From the NCBI GenBank assembly GCA_030068075.1, contig CM057827.1, positions 66,230,500 to 66,294,499 of the forward strand: a stretch of DNA of 64,000 bases, written 5' to 3'. The position numbers and the translations under genes were made by a program. The first letter of the stretch is position 1; every line of letters begins with the position of its first letter. Of this stretch, positions 10,030-22,350 are shown piece by piece. This stretch comes from Paguma larvata (Eukaryota; Chordata; Mammalia; Carnivora; Viverridae). The notes beneath the pieces were generated by a model, which saw only the letters and a program-made list of their open reading frames with translations, did no database searches and was not told where the DNA came from.

Positions 10030-11800
10030 AATAATAATTGAATCTAGAATGAGTCCCTTAAGAGGTGGGTTTATTCCATTTGTATTTATTGTGATTGTAG
10101 ATAGATTTAGATTTTTCTTTTATTCTTTGCTTTCCGTGTGTCTTTGTCTCCCTTTATTTTCTTCATTGAATCGATCAGATTTTCTTTTTTGCTCCCATTG
10201 TCTGTTTGCTAGTTTAGAATGCATGTATTTAATTGATACTTTAAAAAATGTTATCTGTATTTTTAAATTAAAGTTGAATGAATATAAATTGATATCCTTG
10301 TCTCTCAAATGATGGATGGATTTAAGAATTTTTTTATTTCCCATCTCTCCTTACATCACTCGAGTCTAATCTGTTACTGTTTTCTAGGATTCTGTTTCCA
10401 AACTGTTCAGGATATTTATTATTATTTTATACAAGTGATTTTAAGTTAGGTCAGCTCACATTTATTAATCTATTTGCTTAAAATTGCCTTTTTTGTTGTT
10501 CCTTTTGAGTCGAAATTCCCTCTTACTGAGATTTACCCTTTGGTAATTTTTTTTTTCTTTTTTCTTTTTTTTTACTTTTTCTTTTTTTTTAGCAGATGGA
10601 TGCATTTGCTTAAATATAATTTCTTTTTCTTAATGCTTATTTATTTGAGAGAGAGAGAGAGATGGAGCACGAGTTGGGGAGGGCCAGAGAGAGAGGGAGA
10701 CCGAATCTGAAGAAGGTTCCAGGCACTGAGCTGTTAGCACAGAGCCCAAGGTGAGGCTCAAACTCATGAATCAAGATCATGACCTGAGCTGAAGTCGGCC
10801 ATATAACCTACTGAGCCACCCAAGTGCCCCATCCTTTGGTAATTTTCCTAGCGAGTGTTTGTTAGTGGCAAATTCTTACTGCCCTTGGTTTTTGGTTGTC
10901 TAAATATGTCTTGCATTTGCCCTGTGTATTAAATTATTATTTATTTGCACTTATAATTTAGGTCAGTAATCATTTTCTGCCATTACTTCGGTAATATTAA
11001 TTTCACTGTCCCCTAGCTTCTGCTTTCATTCGTGAGAAGTTTTTTGTTTGTGTTATTTAATTTTTAAAGGTACAATATTTTGACTTGAGTTACCTAAAGA
11101 TATTTTCCTTGTGTGTTTTAATCTAAAGTTTTACCATGATTATCTAGTCATGGGTTTATTCTTTGTAACCTAGTTAAGATTCTTTGTTAATCCTTAATCT
11201 ATATCTTCCTATTCTCTATTTTCTATTATTTGTTTTCTCCTTTGGAATTCACAGTAGACAGATTTAGGTCACATTTGTCTATTCTTCATGCCCCTTACTC
11301 TCCATTTCTTAGTATTCTTAGTATATTAGCATATTGCAGGTTGGCTATTTGCATTTAGAATAATTTCCTCTCATCTTTCTTTAGTTTATGAATTTTCTCC
11401 TTAGCTCTCTAATTTACTATATGTTTCATATATGGAATACTGAATTTCAGTGATTATATATTTTCTAGAGGTGTGAATTATTTTCCTATATATACCTCTT
11501 TTGATAATTTCTCATCTTTTTTTCAATTATTTCTCTTATGTATTTATTATTTAATGTGTAACAGCTAAGTTATTTTTTATTCATAGCATCTTAGTATTGA
11601 TGTTATTTGTATTAGGAATCTCATGTAAGGTTGATGGTCACTGTATATTTTGAAATTATAGATGTAGTTATCTTCAGTGGGGATGCAAGTAAGAACACTG
11701 GGAAACTGGTAGGATAGTCTCTCCGTCCATGATTATGCCACATTTTGTTTTTTTCCTAAATACCTTAAGTTTTTCAATGGCTTGAGTCTGATATTTGTGT
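10030..11800 (-). mobile_element. Old L1 (L1ME-like), antisense, diverged
   Basis: After 10830 the order 'gtgtttgttagtggcaaatt', 'tttttggttgtctaaatatg', 'cagtaatcattttctgcc' and 'taccatgattatctagtcat' parallels the antisense view of the ORF1/inter-ORF region of old L1s. Upstream, 10030-10540 is more weakly L1-like. A SINE at 10551-10832 splits it. Many lesions; no coding capacity. Confidence 0.5.
10551..10832 (-). mobile_element. CAN SINE, antisense, with extra 3' segment
   Basis: The SINE body (about 10618-10830) runs from 'cttaatgcttatttatttga' to 'gccacccaagtgcccc'. The target-site duplication cctttggtaatttt lies at 10537-10550 and 10833-10846, much further left than the SINE body ends. 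Between body and duplication there is a T-rich run, then non-SINE sequence (10591-10617, agcagatggatgcatttgct on the plus strand), then a longer T-rich run. Read in SINE sense, this is body, short A-tail, about 27 nt of unique sequence, then a long A-tail. That arrangement is expected when a read-through transcript carried flanking DNA. Confidence 0.85.
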
Positions 11801-12544
11801 TAATTTCTTTTCCTGGAAGGTCATAGACCAGGTAGTGGTCTATGACAAATTTAACCTCAGATCTATTATGATCAGCCACATCATTTTAAGATCTCAGGGG
11901 AAATATGTCAGAGTACAGCCAAAACAGACCACCTTCCTTGTCAATCCTGTTTTACCAGAGTACAGATACTTTTCTTATTCAACCTTTCATTAAAGTTGCA
12001 CCTCTTGAGGATCCTGGCTTTTATGAGAATTTCAGTCCTAAATCCTTGTCTTAGCTTGCCCCAAGGCTTCATCTCCTGTCCACATCTTGGCATTAAAACA
12101 TAAGCCCCTTGGGTTACTTGGGCTGGTGATTCTCAAGTACATTTGGTACCATGCTCTAGGCAAGGCTTGGTTGTCACAATGACTGAGACAGATAATTATG
12201 GCAGATAATTTGAAGTTGTGAGCCAGAGATACTAATCATTCCGAAGTCCAATTACATACAACTACAAAATGAGGAATTGGCCTTCCCTAAATGCCACTTG
12301 CATCTCAATGAGAATTATTGACCTTGACCAACAAAGGCTCCTAAGATAATCATTGCATCAACTCATGTACTTAGTGTCTTTACTTTTAGTTGTATCTTCA
12401 TTTCTGATCTCTAGTGATATCCAGTAATATCTTTATTATTTTTGTGAGCTAATCTACTTATATAAAATAAAGTTTATAACATAATACTTGTTACACACTT
12501 GAGTTTGTGAACTTGTCTAATCAATTACAAAACCAGATTTCTGA
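11801..12544. other. Low-copy sequence, no gene seen
   Basis: No repeat family recognised and no useful open frame. It includes the hairpin at 11820-11846. Confidence 0.5.
11820..11846. repeat. Perfect 11-bp inverted repeat, 5-nt loop
   Basis: GTCATAGACCA, then GGTAG, then TGGTCTATGAC. The arms are perfectly complementary. No T-run follows and no gene lies near, so it is not a bacterial-type terminator. Confidence 0.9.
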
Positions 12545-12780
12545 ATATATGTATGTTTGTGAGTATGCATGTATGTGTGTGTATATACAGATAAGTGTTA
12601 ATGTATACAAATATATATGCTATATATACATATATGTATGTATGTATACTACATATATGTAGCATACTTGTCTGTATAGTGTAAGTATATGTATATATTA
12701 GCTATATATATTTGATATATATAAAATATATATATCTATGTTTTATATATGTCTATATACCTATATAGAGCTATTTGTCA
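12545..12780. repeat. TATATG/TATGTA-rich low-complexity tract
   Basis: About 235 bp of interrupted TA, TATG and TACATA words. No single unit is kept over long distances. Confidence 0.85.
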
Positions 12781-13704
12781 TGTATTTTTCTAAATTTAAA
12801 TATGCATTCAAAAATATCATACTTATTGACCTAATGCTAAAAGTCTTTGTTTATGATTTGTGTCGTTATGATTTCTTGGAGAATTTTGGAATATTTTACA
12901 GTGTTTAAATTCTTCATAATACTCATACAAGCTTTTTAAGACTTAACACTAGTCACGGTAAATGAATGTATCGGTTATAATAGAATACTATAAAAATCAA
13001 GTGAACACGGTTGTTCACCAAATCCCAGAAACCTAACATTAAAGATAGAAGTATGGTATTTCCTTTGAAAAGAAGAATGGCTCTTTCTGAAACCCAAAAA
13101 GACAATCATTGAATTCATCCACCCAAACCCTCTTTACAACCATTTTCTTCTCTGCCTTCCTCTCTAGGTAGCCCAGGAAACTAAAAATCTGAATTGTCTA
13201 TTATTTCTCGCAGCTTTGGACCTCATATGATCTGATTCTGGCCAATGAGATATATGTAATAGACTGCCTAGTGGGAATGAGGGATGTATACAGGAGTCTG
13301 TACTTAAAAGCTAAAATTACTAGATGTAAGGTTATGCCTGGGTGGTCAGTTTGACTGTTTTCATATAAAATGAATTGAATAAAAATGTAATGATTGCAAG
13401 TTGCCTGTATATTATTGATTGCAGAGTTTTTAAAGAAACTGCAGGCCTAGCTAAAACCCCTGATTTTTCAGTCCCTAACATAAATCCCTAAATTACACAG
13501 ATTAGGGGAAAATCTGCTATGCCCACGCAGCTCGCGGGAAGGATATCTCCATCCCCGTTACCTGAGATGTAACCTTGGAGGATAATAAAAAAGGAAGATT
13601 TTTGCACAGAGTAGATGTAAACTCTTCCAGTATGTCAGATCAGGAAAATTATTCTATTTAGGGCAAAGAGTCTTACCAATCCTATCAGGTAGTTTAGACA
13701 TGTT
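12781..13704. other. No gene seen
   Basis: AT-rich sequence. The part near 13200-13290 ('gattctggccaatgagatat') has the look of an old interspersed repeat, but I could not name it. Confidence 0.4.
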
Positions 13705-14104
13705 GATTTTTTTTTGTTTGTTTAAAGTTTTTATTTAAATTCTAGTTAACATATAATGTAATATTGGTTTCAGATGTAGAATTTAGTGATTCATCACTTA
13801 CATATAACACCCAGTGCTCATTGCAACAAGTGCCTTCCTTAATACCCATCACCCGTTTAACCCATCCCTCCACCCACCTCCCCTCAAGCATCTCTTTGTT
13901 TGTTCTCTGTAACTAAGAATCTGTTTCATGGTTTGCCTCTCTCTTTTTTCACCCTATGTCTGTTTGGGTAAGTTCCACATATGAGTGAAACCATATGGCA
14001 TTTGTCTTTGACTGACTTATTTCGATTAGCATAATACTCTCTAGCTCTATCTACATTGTTGGAAATGGCAATATTTCATTCTTTCTTATGACTCAGTAAT
14101 ATTC

Positions 14105-14149
<45 letters not shown>

Positions 14150-14625
14150 TGTGTGTGTGTGTGTCTGTGTGTATACACACCACATCTTGTTTATCCATTC
14201 ATCAGTTAATGGACGTTTGGGCTCTTTCCATAATTTGGCTATTATTGATAATGCTCTTATAAACATTGAGGCATATATATCCTTTCAAATCAATTTATTT
14301 TTGTATCCTTCAGGTAAATACCTACTAGTGTAATTTCTGAGACTTAGGGTAGTTATATTTTTTAACTTTTTGAGGAAGCTCTACACTGTTTTCCAGAATG
14401 GCTGCACCAGTTTGGATTCCCACCAACAGTGGTAAGAGAGTTTCTCTTTCTTTGCATCACTAACATCTGCTACTTACTGCGTTATTTTAGCCATTCTGAC
14501 AGGTGTGAGGTGATATGGTAGTTTTGATTTGTATTTCTCTGATTATGAATGATGTTGCGCATCTTTCCTTATGCCTGTCAGCCATCTGTGTGTCTTCTCT
14601 TGATGCTATGATTGAGGTTTTGGAA
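13705..14625 (-). mobile_element. Young carnivoran L1 3' end, antisense
   Basis: Starts with a T-rich A-tail complement and 'tttatttaaattctagttaa', then 'gatgtagaatttagtgattc', 'cacccagtgctcattgca', 'ggtaagttccacatatgagt', and on into the antisense end of ORF2 ('gtttatccattcatcagtta', 'ctattattgataatgctctt', 'gatttgtatttctctgat'). It stops near 14625 and is 5'-truncated. The (GT)n at 14107 lies in it, at the usual 'aatattccagtgtg' position. No intact ORF2. Confidence 0.85.
14107..14172. repeat. (GT)n microsatellite
   Basis: About 33 GT units with two C interruptions, within an L1. The Cys-Val open frame across it is an artefact. Confidence 0.95.
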
Positions 14626-14741
14626 TAACTGGATTCTCTTTACCTCTGTACTCTTGGTCAGGCATTCTGTTACATGCAGATGCAAGTATTCCTCATTAAA
14701 AAAAAAGGATGGGAAGTTTTATTATCTTGACTTCTCTAGTA

Positions 14742-14870
14742 GGTCACAGCAGGAAGACAGAAAGTATACTTAGATTCTCAAGACCCGTATTTAATATTTC
14801 CTTAGTGTTTACCATGGACAATTATTGAGTAGTGATTGAGCCTACTTCCATCTTCTTTGTCTTTCTTTTC
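14742..14870 (+). repeat. Local duplicate pair 1, copy A
   Basis: It matches 15671-15799 over about 129 bp in the same orientation at roughly 80% by eye. Shared words are 'gaagacagaaagtat', 'tattgagtagtgattga' and 'ttccatcttcttt'. It has no match that I recognise to a known family. Confidence 0.85.
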
Positions 14871-14884
14871 TTCCTTCTTTGTGC

Positions 14885-15031
14885 AATTCTTTCACCCCTT
14901 TCAGTTTTATTGGAATATAATTAAGACATACAATAATATATGTTTGGCTTTTTTAGAATCCACGTATAAGTGAGATCATACAGTGTTTGTCTTTCTTTAT
15001 CAGGCTTATTTTACTTAACATAATGCCCCAA
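14885..15031 (-). mobile_element. Old L1 3' end fragment, antisense
   Basis: 'cagttttattggaatataat' and 'taagacatacaataatatat' followed by 'gaatccacgtataagtgaga', 'tttgtctttctttatcaggc' and 'cttaacataatgcc'. This is the antisense L1M 3' UTR, with an internal deletion. Confidence 0.75.
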
Positions 15032-15424
15032 AAGGGTGTTTTCTTCTTACATTCATAATGGGTATGCACATACCTGAGTTTAATAGAGTTGCTCACACAC
15101 AGTCAAGTTGAAAACCTTCTTGCAGAAACAAACTGGCTTATAGTGTACATACGAGTTTGTTCAAAGGGTCATGGAAGGCATATTCTGCAACTAGCGGAGC
15201 GTTGGTCACAGTCTGGGATTCCAGTAGCTGTGAGGGTCCAAAAGCATTGCAGAAACTGGAGGCTGCTTGAGAACACCAAGAATGTTGCAAAGCCTCAAGA
15301 GATCTGAGGAGCCCTTAAGAGAAGTTAATATATATCAATAACTACTTAACATATGACTTGCTCAAATATCTCTTTAATTCTCGAGAAAATACATTTTTAT
15401 TAAGGTTTGTTTCAGTTTTTCAGC
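15032..15424. other. No gene seen
   Basis: A 72-codon open frame lies at 15089-15307, but it has no recognisable domain and its composition fits chance. Confidence 0.5.
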
Positions 15425-15605
15425 TGTTATTCATTGAATAAATATTTATTGATTGCTTACTACATTACAGGTAGTTTGGGGCTTCCTGTAAATACTTATA
15501 AACTTGATGTAAAATATCTGTTTCATAGGACTTATATTGCAGCTGAGTGGGTGGTGGACGAGGAAGACAATAAATCAATGCACATGGAGATCATGGTAAC
15601 CATAT
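15425..15605 (+). mobile_element. Old interspersed repeat, family not named
   Basis: The order 'ttcattgaataaatatttat', 'tgattgcttactac', 'cataggacttatattgcagc' and 'gaggaagacaataaatcaat' matches a widespread old mammalian repeat whose remembered consensus reads roughly 'ATTTATTGAG..CCTACTATGTGCC ... GGAGCTTACATTCTAGTGG..GAGACAGACAATAAACAA'. 40328-40520 appears to be another copy. Confidence 0.5.
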
Positions 15606-15670
15606 AGAAGAAGGTTTAGGGGAGTAGAAAGAATAGGGGTGGAATGAGTTAGGGAATGAATGGAACACGA

Positions 15671-15799
15671 GGTCACAGTGTGAAGACAGAAAGTATTCTT
15701 GGATTCCTAAGACCTTTGTTTAATATTTGCTTAGCGTTTGCCCTGGATGGTTATTGAGTAGTGATTGAACCTATTTCCATCTTCTTTGCCCTTCTTCAT
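15671..15799 (+). repeat. Local duplicate pair 1, copy B
   Basis: Second copy of 14742-14870, 929 bp downstream, in the same orientation. Confidence 0.85.
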
Positions 15800-16460
15800 T
15801 TTCTTGGAGGAAGTGGAGAGTATGACAGTAGACAACTCCCTGAGAAATTTTGTGGCAGAGAAGAATGAAGAATAAGGCAGTACATGGCGGGCAACATGTC
15901 GTGCAAGGAGTTGTGCATTTCTTTGTTAACCAATTCAAGTATTTATTTAATGATGGCCTATTTTCATCCATTATATGAAAATAACATTTTGTAAAGGCAT
16001 TTTGCTATGCACATTCTTGATCATACCCAGCTCAGATTTGTTGTGAGGATATACATTTATAAAATAAGGTACTTTATTATTTTGCTCTCAGTTTTGTGTT
16101 CCAACTTTAATTACAATTTACTATTGTTAACTACAAGGTTACCCTATATACAGTGCCCTGTTTAAATGTTTGCCTAGAAAATTTGTAACTGGATGCTATT
16201 CTGAAAATATTACATATTCCAACTTTAATACTTACTGAATGCTAGTTATGTGCTACATATTATAATAGATATTTTCTGCATATCTTTTTCATTTGATCTA
16301 AGGCTTGTCATCTCTCTCGTATATATTAGGAAAATAAAAATCAAGCAAACTATGACCAAGATTCTATTCAGAGTTAGTGTCAGGGCGTTAATTATTGTGG
16401 GGACAAAAAAGATTCTGTTCTTGCTGCATGCCCTCATTGTTTAAAAGAGAAATTCACAGG
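15800..16460. other. AT-rich stretch, no gene seen
   Basis: No repeat or gene recognised. Confidence 0.5.
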
Positions 16461-17140
16461 CAACATGAAGGATGTCATAGAATCCCAGAGAAGTGGGACA
16501 CCTGGCCGGCTACGTCAGGAGAGCCTGTGGGTTGTAACTTAAAGCCTTATTTGGGTATGGAGACTACTTAAAAAAAATTTCAGATGAGCAGAATGTGATT
16601 AGTCTATAAGGGGGACACTCAGAAAAGGTTTTGCCATGGTGGTGATCCTGGAACTAAGCCTTAAAGATTGTGTTACAACCTTACCAGATAGAGGAGGGAC
16701 ATACAATTTCTATAGAAAGAGGGCCATTCACATGAGTGGCATACTCAGGGAATTGTTAGTGTTTCTAGGCAATTACAGCAGTGACTCCAGGGAGGCAAGA
16801 TGGTGGCAGAGCAGAGACAGAGTACTACAAACTAAGTGGAATGGTATTTTGAGTTCCATTTTAAAAGATGTAAATTTTATTTTGTAAAAAAATAGATGTG
16901 ATAAAGTTTAAAAAATGAAGGATGGAAAAGGAACTCGATGAAATTTGCATTTTAGAAAGATTGGTCTGGTAATTGTGCAAATACTGAATAGAATGTAGAG
17001 ATAATGAGAAATTTGAAGATTAGATAAGCTATTGCTTTAGTTCAGAGACATTTGCAGAGGTACGGTCAATAGGACTTGTGATTGAATGCTTGAGGAAAAT
17101 GAGAAATTCAAGATGAGCTAAGGACTTCAGAAAGCAAAGA
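16461..17140 (+). mobile_element. Possible later part of the same old repeat
   Basis: 'tggtgatcctggaactaagc' and 'cttaaagattgtg', then 'ttgctttagttcagagacat' and 'caataggacttgtgattgaa', then 'gaggaaaatgagaaattc'. These correspond in order to the 'ATTTGAGC..GA.CTTGAAGGATG' and 'GACAGGACTTGGTGATGGATTGGATG' parts of the repeat at 15425. Strongly diverged; low confidence. Confidence 0.35.
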
Positions 17141-18270
17141 ATATTTAGAATAGGTTTGGCAAAAAATAGGACACCTAGATATCTACTACCCAGTTAGAAA
17201 TAAATTCTAGATTGTGTATACAGTGTATTCTTCTTTAGACATAAATTCACTTATAATGCTATTTGAGAATATTTTTTTAAAAATTCAGAAAATAACAAAT
17301 ATGGAGGACAATTATTCATAACAAAGAATAAGATATTCCATATGAATTGTGATGTCACAGGTTTTTATATTATATCTCATGCAAGGAATATAGGATTTTG
17401 TGGATAAATTTTTATAATCCGTGTCATGATATGCTTTGAACGTTGTGAAGGTTAATACATGATCATCTGAACAAGTGGATATTAACTGTAGATATTCTCA
17501 CTGGCTTTTGTTCTCCTCACACACGATATTTTTATTGCATTTTTAAAAAAATTTTCAAGTTAGAGTTTCATATGTATGTTTACATTACACTAGAATTCAC
17601 TAAAATGAAAAAAACAAATAAAACGATCTGCCCTTAACACTACTGGGATTTTACATTTATAAAATAGTGTATTTGAATACTTTGTGCTTACTTCTCTATT
17701 TTAACTTCCATCATAACTTTGTCATTAGAGTTTTAAGGAGGTTGTATGTACAGCACCCCTCTTTCCTACAAGATCTGACCCAGGTGAAAAATAAGACACT
17801 TAATATATATATCACTTAATTATAGATAATATATCACTTAATTATACATAAATATAAATTTAGAGAATGCAACACGGCATCAAAACTGGCTTGCCAGTAC
17901 TCTTCTCTAGTTGAGACCTTGTACCAACCTTCTAAGAGTGAAGTATCTGCCTGCAGAAAAGGAGCTCTTAGCCAGGTTGCCGTGGCCACTGGCCTTGTGA
18001 CAAAAGAAGGAAGAAAAAGACCAAATCTTCTTATGCTCTTGGCCTCTGTTAGATTAATTCTATTCACTAGAGAACCACGGACTGATTGCTACATGCCAAA
18101 TAACTAGGACTGGCTTTTGGGGGAAATAAAAGGAGTAGGGTTGATTTGGAAAATTACTCTTCAAAGTATGAAATTGGAGCAAGGCAGGAGCATTCCCTCC
18201 AAGCAGTTGTTTTGTGGTATTTATCGTTAGTGTTTAAAAATCTTGGCACCTATAGGTTAGCATTTAAATG
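17141..18270. other. No gene seen
   Basis: Low-copy AT-rich sequence. It contains a short tandem duplication at 17803-17849, in which 'atatcacttaattata' appears twice about 23 bp apart. Confidence 0.55.
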
Positions 18271-18274
18271 AAAG

Positions 18275-18413
18275 CAGTGGTTCAGGAACCTGCTGGATCA
18301 GCAGGATTACCTGAGGAAAACAATTTAGTCATCTTACCCCAGACTTAATGAATCAGAATTTTAAGAGGTACCCAGAGGATCTGTAGTTTTAAAAGCTCCT
18401 CAGAAAGTGGTTT
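18275..18413 (+). mobile_element. MER5A-like hAT-Charlie element
   Basis: 'cagtggttcaggaacctgct', 'aggattacctgagg', 'accccagacttaatgaatca' and 'ctgtagttttaaaagctcct' follow the MER5A order (GGTTCTCAACC, AGAATCACCTGGGG, CCCCAGACCAATTGAATCAGAATC, TTTTTAAAAGCTCC). It is a non-autonomous DNA transposon fossil. Confidence 0.75.
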
Positions 18414-21400
18414 CCAATAACTATCAATTTCACATATCAATCTTCAGTCATACGAAAAGTAAAAACCTTTGCCTCTGGTTATCATTGCAACAATGTTTTC
18501 TGCCTATAATTATCATCGCTACAGTTCTGTAAGTCACCTTCTGCTTACTGATATAAAGTATTAGACTTTTCTCTCTCAGACTTCTCATAAAAGTGATAGA
18601 GGAAGCCCAAGTTCAGAGAAACAGGTTGAAGTTTGAATATTTGTATAATTGTCATTGGATGTTCTAGTAAGGCAGAAATAAAATAAGTATAAAATTTAGT
18701 ATTCCTAAAATTTGAATTGCGTGGCAAGTTTTCCTTAGTGTCTCAGCAATAAATAAGCTTAATTTTATGGATCAATTCTTGAATAAGAACTTAAACAGTT
18801 CACATGAATTTCCCTATTTGTTATCTTAAACTATATTTCCAGATAAATAACTCATGTTGTAAGGAATAATTACTGATACATTTTTAACCTAATACTGTGT
18901 TTAATCTTTGATCTTCAACTTGAGATATTTAATACATTATTCAAATAATTTAAAGAAAAATTATTAAAGATATTGAAAATAGCTCTAAAGGATTCTTTAA
19001 TTGCCTTTTTAAAAATATAATGACATGGATTGGTAGATCAGTGTTCTTGTCCAAAGACAGTTTCTGCTATATTTTTCTACCATATTGTATGTCTGTATTT
19101 TATTATAAAATATCTGGGTTATGAAAAGCAAAGTTTTACTTACATGTTAATGAAAATTTATGAAAGGTCCACCATAGATCTTTGCTTAGGTAAGAAGAAA
19201 AATATAATCGAAAAATTATCAGTCCAAATGCAAAATGCTAGGAAGAAATGTATACTCATGTAATTTGGAATGGAATTGGAGTAGTTCTGCTTAAGTTTAC
19301 AGTTACCTGCTCTTAAAAATTTCATTTTGAAATCAAATTATCTATTAGATAATTCTTCCATAATAGGCAATTTTTAAAAATACAAATAATCTCTTGAATA
19401 CTAAAGTAATTCAAGCTATAATACGTTGTCAGCATCTGCTGATAGCATCTTGGGTCTCACGTTGACAGTAAGCCCGTAGGATAAGATAATTAGTACATCT
19501 GAAAAAATTTATTTATCTTCTTTATAGCTAGAAAAAAGGTGCTTATATGAGTGACAGGGAGAGGGGAGGAAACCAGTAACAAACCATGAGAAATTAAAAC
19601 ATAAGAAGAATTTAATATACAACTCGGATTAGATTAGAGATAAAGCTCGTTAAAAGGCAACAAACTCAGAAGTTTGGCGTCATTTAAAATCCCTCTTTGC
19701 ATTTATTGAAAAGGTTGTGACTCATTGGAATTGGATTTTGGTCATTTTTTACTGGTCTTCAAATGCCACTGAGATTTTAAGGAAGGGTGCATCATAGAAT
19801 TACGACAGACTTGCCATGATGAACTTCGTGTACCTAAATTCAACTTTATCTGGCAGCAAAGAGAATAGCCCTTAACTGAATATAATGATTGGGTCAAACC
19901 ATCGGGGACAAAGTCTTGACATAGACTAGGAACTAAATAAAAGCTATTTGTATTTTTGTTCTGTTGAAAGGTTGGATAGCAATAGGCTGGACTAATGTAT
20001 TATTGAGTGTCACTGATAAGGAGATTAATATAACCATCATATTGGAGATGAGCAAGTTTTAAAATGGCTACTCTCAAGCATGGGAAATAGTTTGATCTCT
20101 ACATATAACTAGTTTTCCTAGGATTAGAACATTTAAAAAAACTGAGGTAGGGTGTGTGAGGGGCACTATCACTAAATGCTTATATATTTAACAATATCAG
20201 AAACCGTGTGTCTTGATTTATACCTTCCTCTTTTTATAAGATGGGTTAAATATAACAAATGAGGTTGCCTTCTAGAATTCAATTCTGATACAACTGCTCA
20301 TAATTCAAGGATTTGCTTTTAGCAATAAGGTCAACAGGATATATTCACTGGAAAATTCATAAAACAATGTAGACAGTTCCTTGTCTTTTTTATTCACAAA
20401 CTCAAGAGTAAGTAGGAATTCCAAAAGGGAGGGAACACTGTCTCTTAGTGGTCATGGAGTCTATGCCATAAAAAGTCCACTTAGCCATCCACCCAGTCAT
20501 TCCTTACCATCTTGATGAGTTTCAGTGAATTTCTCCAAGGTCAATTGCTATACGAAAAAGTTAAAAGATGCCCTATGTTTCATTTCATCTCCAGTTTCTT
20601 GGTGAGGTTTTGGATGAGGGTTTGTTTAGGGAAAAGAAAAGAAGGCAGGTGGCTTTTTCTACGTAGATATACTATAGGCGGGGTTCTGGGCCAGTAGACT
20701 TGAAAAAGATTTGTAAGGAGAAGAGTCTTTATCTACACAATGATTGAATAGAATGTCCTAAGTTTAGGATTGTCTGTGATTAACAAAAACCAATAATCGA
20801 TAGATTTATGAGAAAGGGCTATCATACAGTTCTCTGAGGTATAAAATTTAAGACATTTCATGACTTAAATGCTCTCTGCTGTCTGAGGATGACTCAGGTA
20901 ACTCTCTTGGTGAACTTTATTATTCTTGGCCAGGGGGTGCATTCCTGATGTTGTAAGAAAGGATGTGAAATTAACACAGGAAGTCCCAGACCTCTTGAAT
21001 GCCTATTTTTTATTAGTAAATCTTGATACTGAATAAGTTCTCTGATATATGGGAATCTGATTTGACAAATTGATCTTTTGTGTTAGCTATCAACTATAAG
21101 AGCATAATGATTGGAAGCAATTCTTAGAGCATAATTTGTATTGATATTTTAACTGATAGTATACTAGGTCTGTTAAAAACAATAGATCTTATTTGGAACC
21201 TATAAAGGAGCACAAGATTTTCAACTAATAATATAGCATGGTTGATACTTTTAGACCTAGAAATACAACATAGAAACAGTCTTAAAACTTCTATATCCCC
21301 TTGCTGATTAAAATTGAGTGAGAAGTATATTATGGTTACAGGATGTATGGTCCTTCAAATTTAGCATTTTTAATTCTTGATTTGGGTGTGGCAGTACTTT

Positions 21401-21870
21401 CGAGAAGGAGGTAAAAGAGTTCAGGCTCTCACAGGGAGAAGGTTGGAGGGCTATCACTCCCCAATCCCCAATGACAATTCAGTATTTCTTTTCAACATTT
21501 TGTTCATTTGCTTCTTGTTTTTTTTTTTGTTTCTTCTTACTCTCAAATTCTACAGCTATTAAGAGAGCAATTCTTTGAGTAAGATATTCTGAAATCTGTC
21601 TGCACTCTGGCAGCACAAGGCGAGGCAGGTGTCAATAGTGCAGGCACTGTGCCTTGAGTAGGGATTCATTTGTAATGTTTGCCAATTCTGATTTAAACCT
21701 TTTGACACACCACAAGGTCAGCTGGTATTAGAGAAGATTTAGATTTTTTTCTGAAAAGTGTGGTGATACTATCTTTAAAGATAATCTATAAGGCATTAAG
21801 CAATTCTTATGCTGATGTTCAAAGGCATAGAATTCTTGCAAAGTTAGGGAGAGAAGTGAAATAACAATTC
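18414..21870. other. About 3.4 kb without recognised repeats or genes
   Basis: AT-rich sequence with no SINE, L1 or microsatellite that I could identify. The short open frames (up to 77 codons) have no domain signature. It is one of the largest repeat-free intervals in the window. Confidence 0.55.
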
Positions 21871-22310
21871 TGACAATGGAATATTTTTTCTTCTCAGGTA
21901 TAAATGACATACGATATTATATGTGTTTCAGGTGTAAAACATAGTGATCCAACATTTGCATACACTGTGAAGTGTTCTCCGTAAGTCTAGTCACCACCCG
22001 TCACTATACAATACTACTGACTCTCTTCCCCATGACTTTCTCATTTTAGAGCTGGAAGCTTGTACTTGTTGATCCCCTTCACCAAGTTTGCTTCCCCCAA
22101 TACCCCTCTCCTCTGGCAACCACCCGTCAGTACTTCTTATTGATGAGTCTGGGTTTTGGTTTATTTCTTTGTTTTTATTTCTAGATTCCACATGTAAGTA
22201 AAATCTTGAGGAATTTGTCTTTTTTATTTTATTTTACTTAGCATAAATTCTATCAATGTTGCCACAAAGGACATTTTTTTTTTCCTTTAAGGGATGGGTA
22301 ATTATTACAT

Positions 22311-22350
22311 TGTGTGTATATATACATATACATATGCACACACACACACC
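22311..22350. repeat. TG/TA/CA microsatellite
   Basis: A short (TG)n(TA)n(CA)n block in the antisense L1, at the same L1 position as the (GT)n at 14107. Confidence 0.85.

Noticed and set aside
12545..12780. Possible CRISPR-like or satellite array
   Set aside because: There is no constant repeat with unique spacers, only drifting TA/TATG words. The same holds for 57527-57977 and 59701-59875.
15089..15307. 72-codon frame with ordinary-looking composition
   Set aside because: No domain, no homology I recognise, no flanking exon signals; the length is expected by chance in 64 kb.
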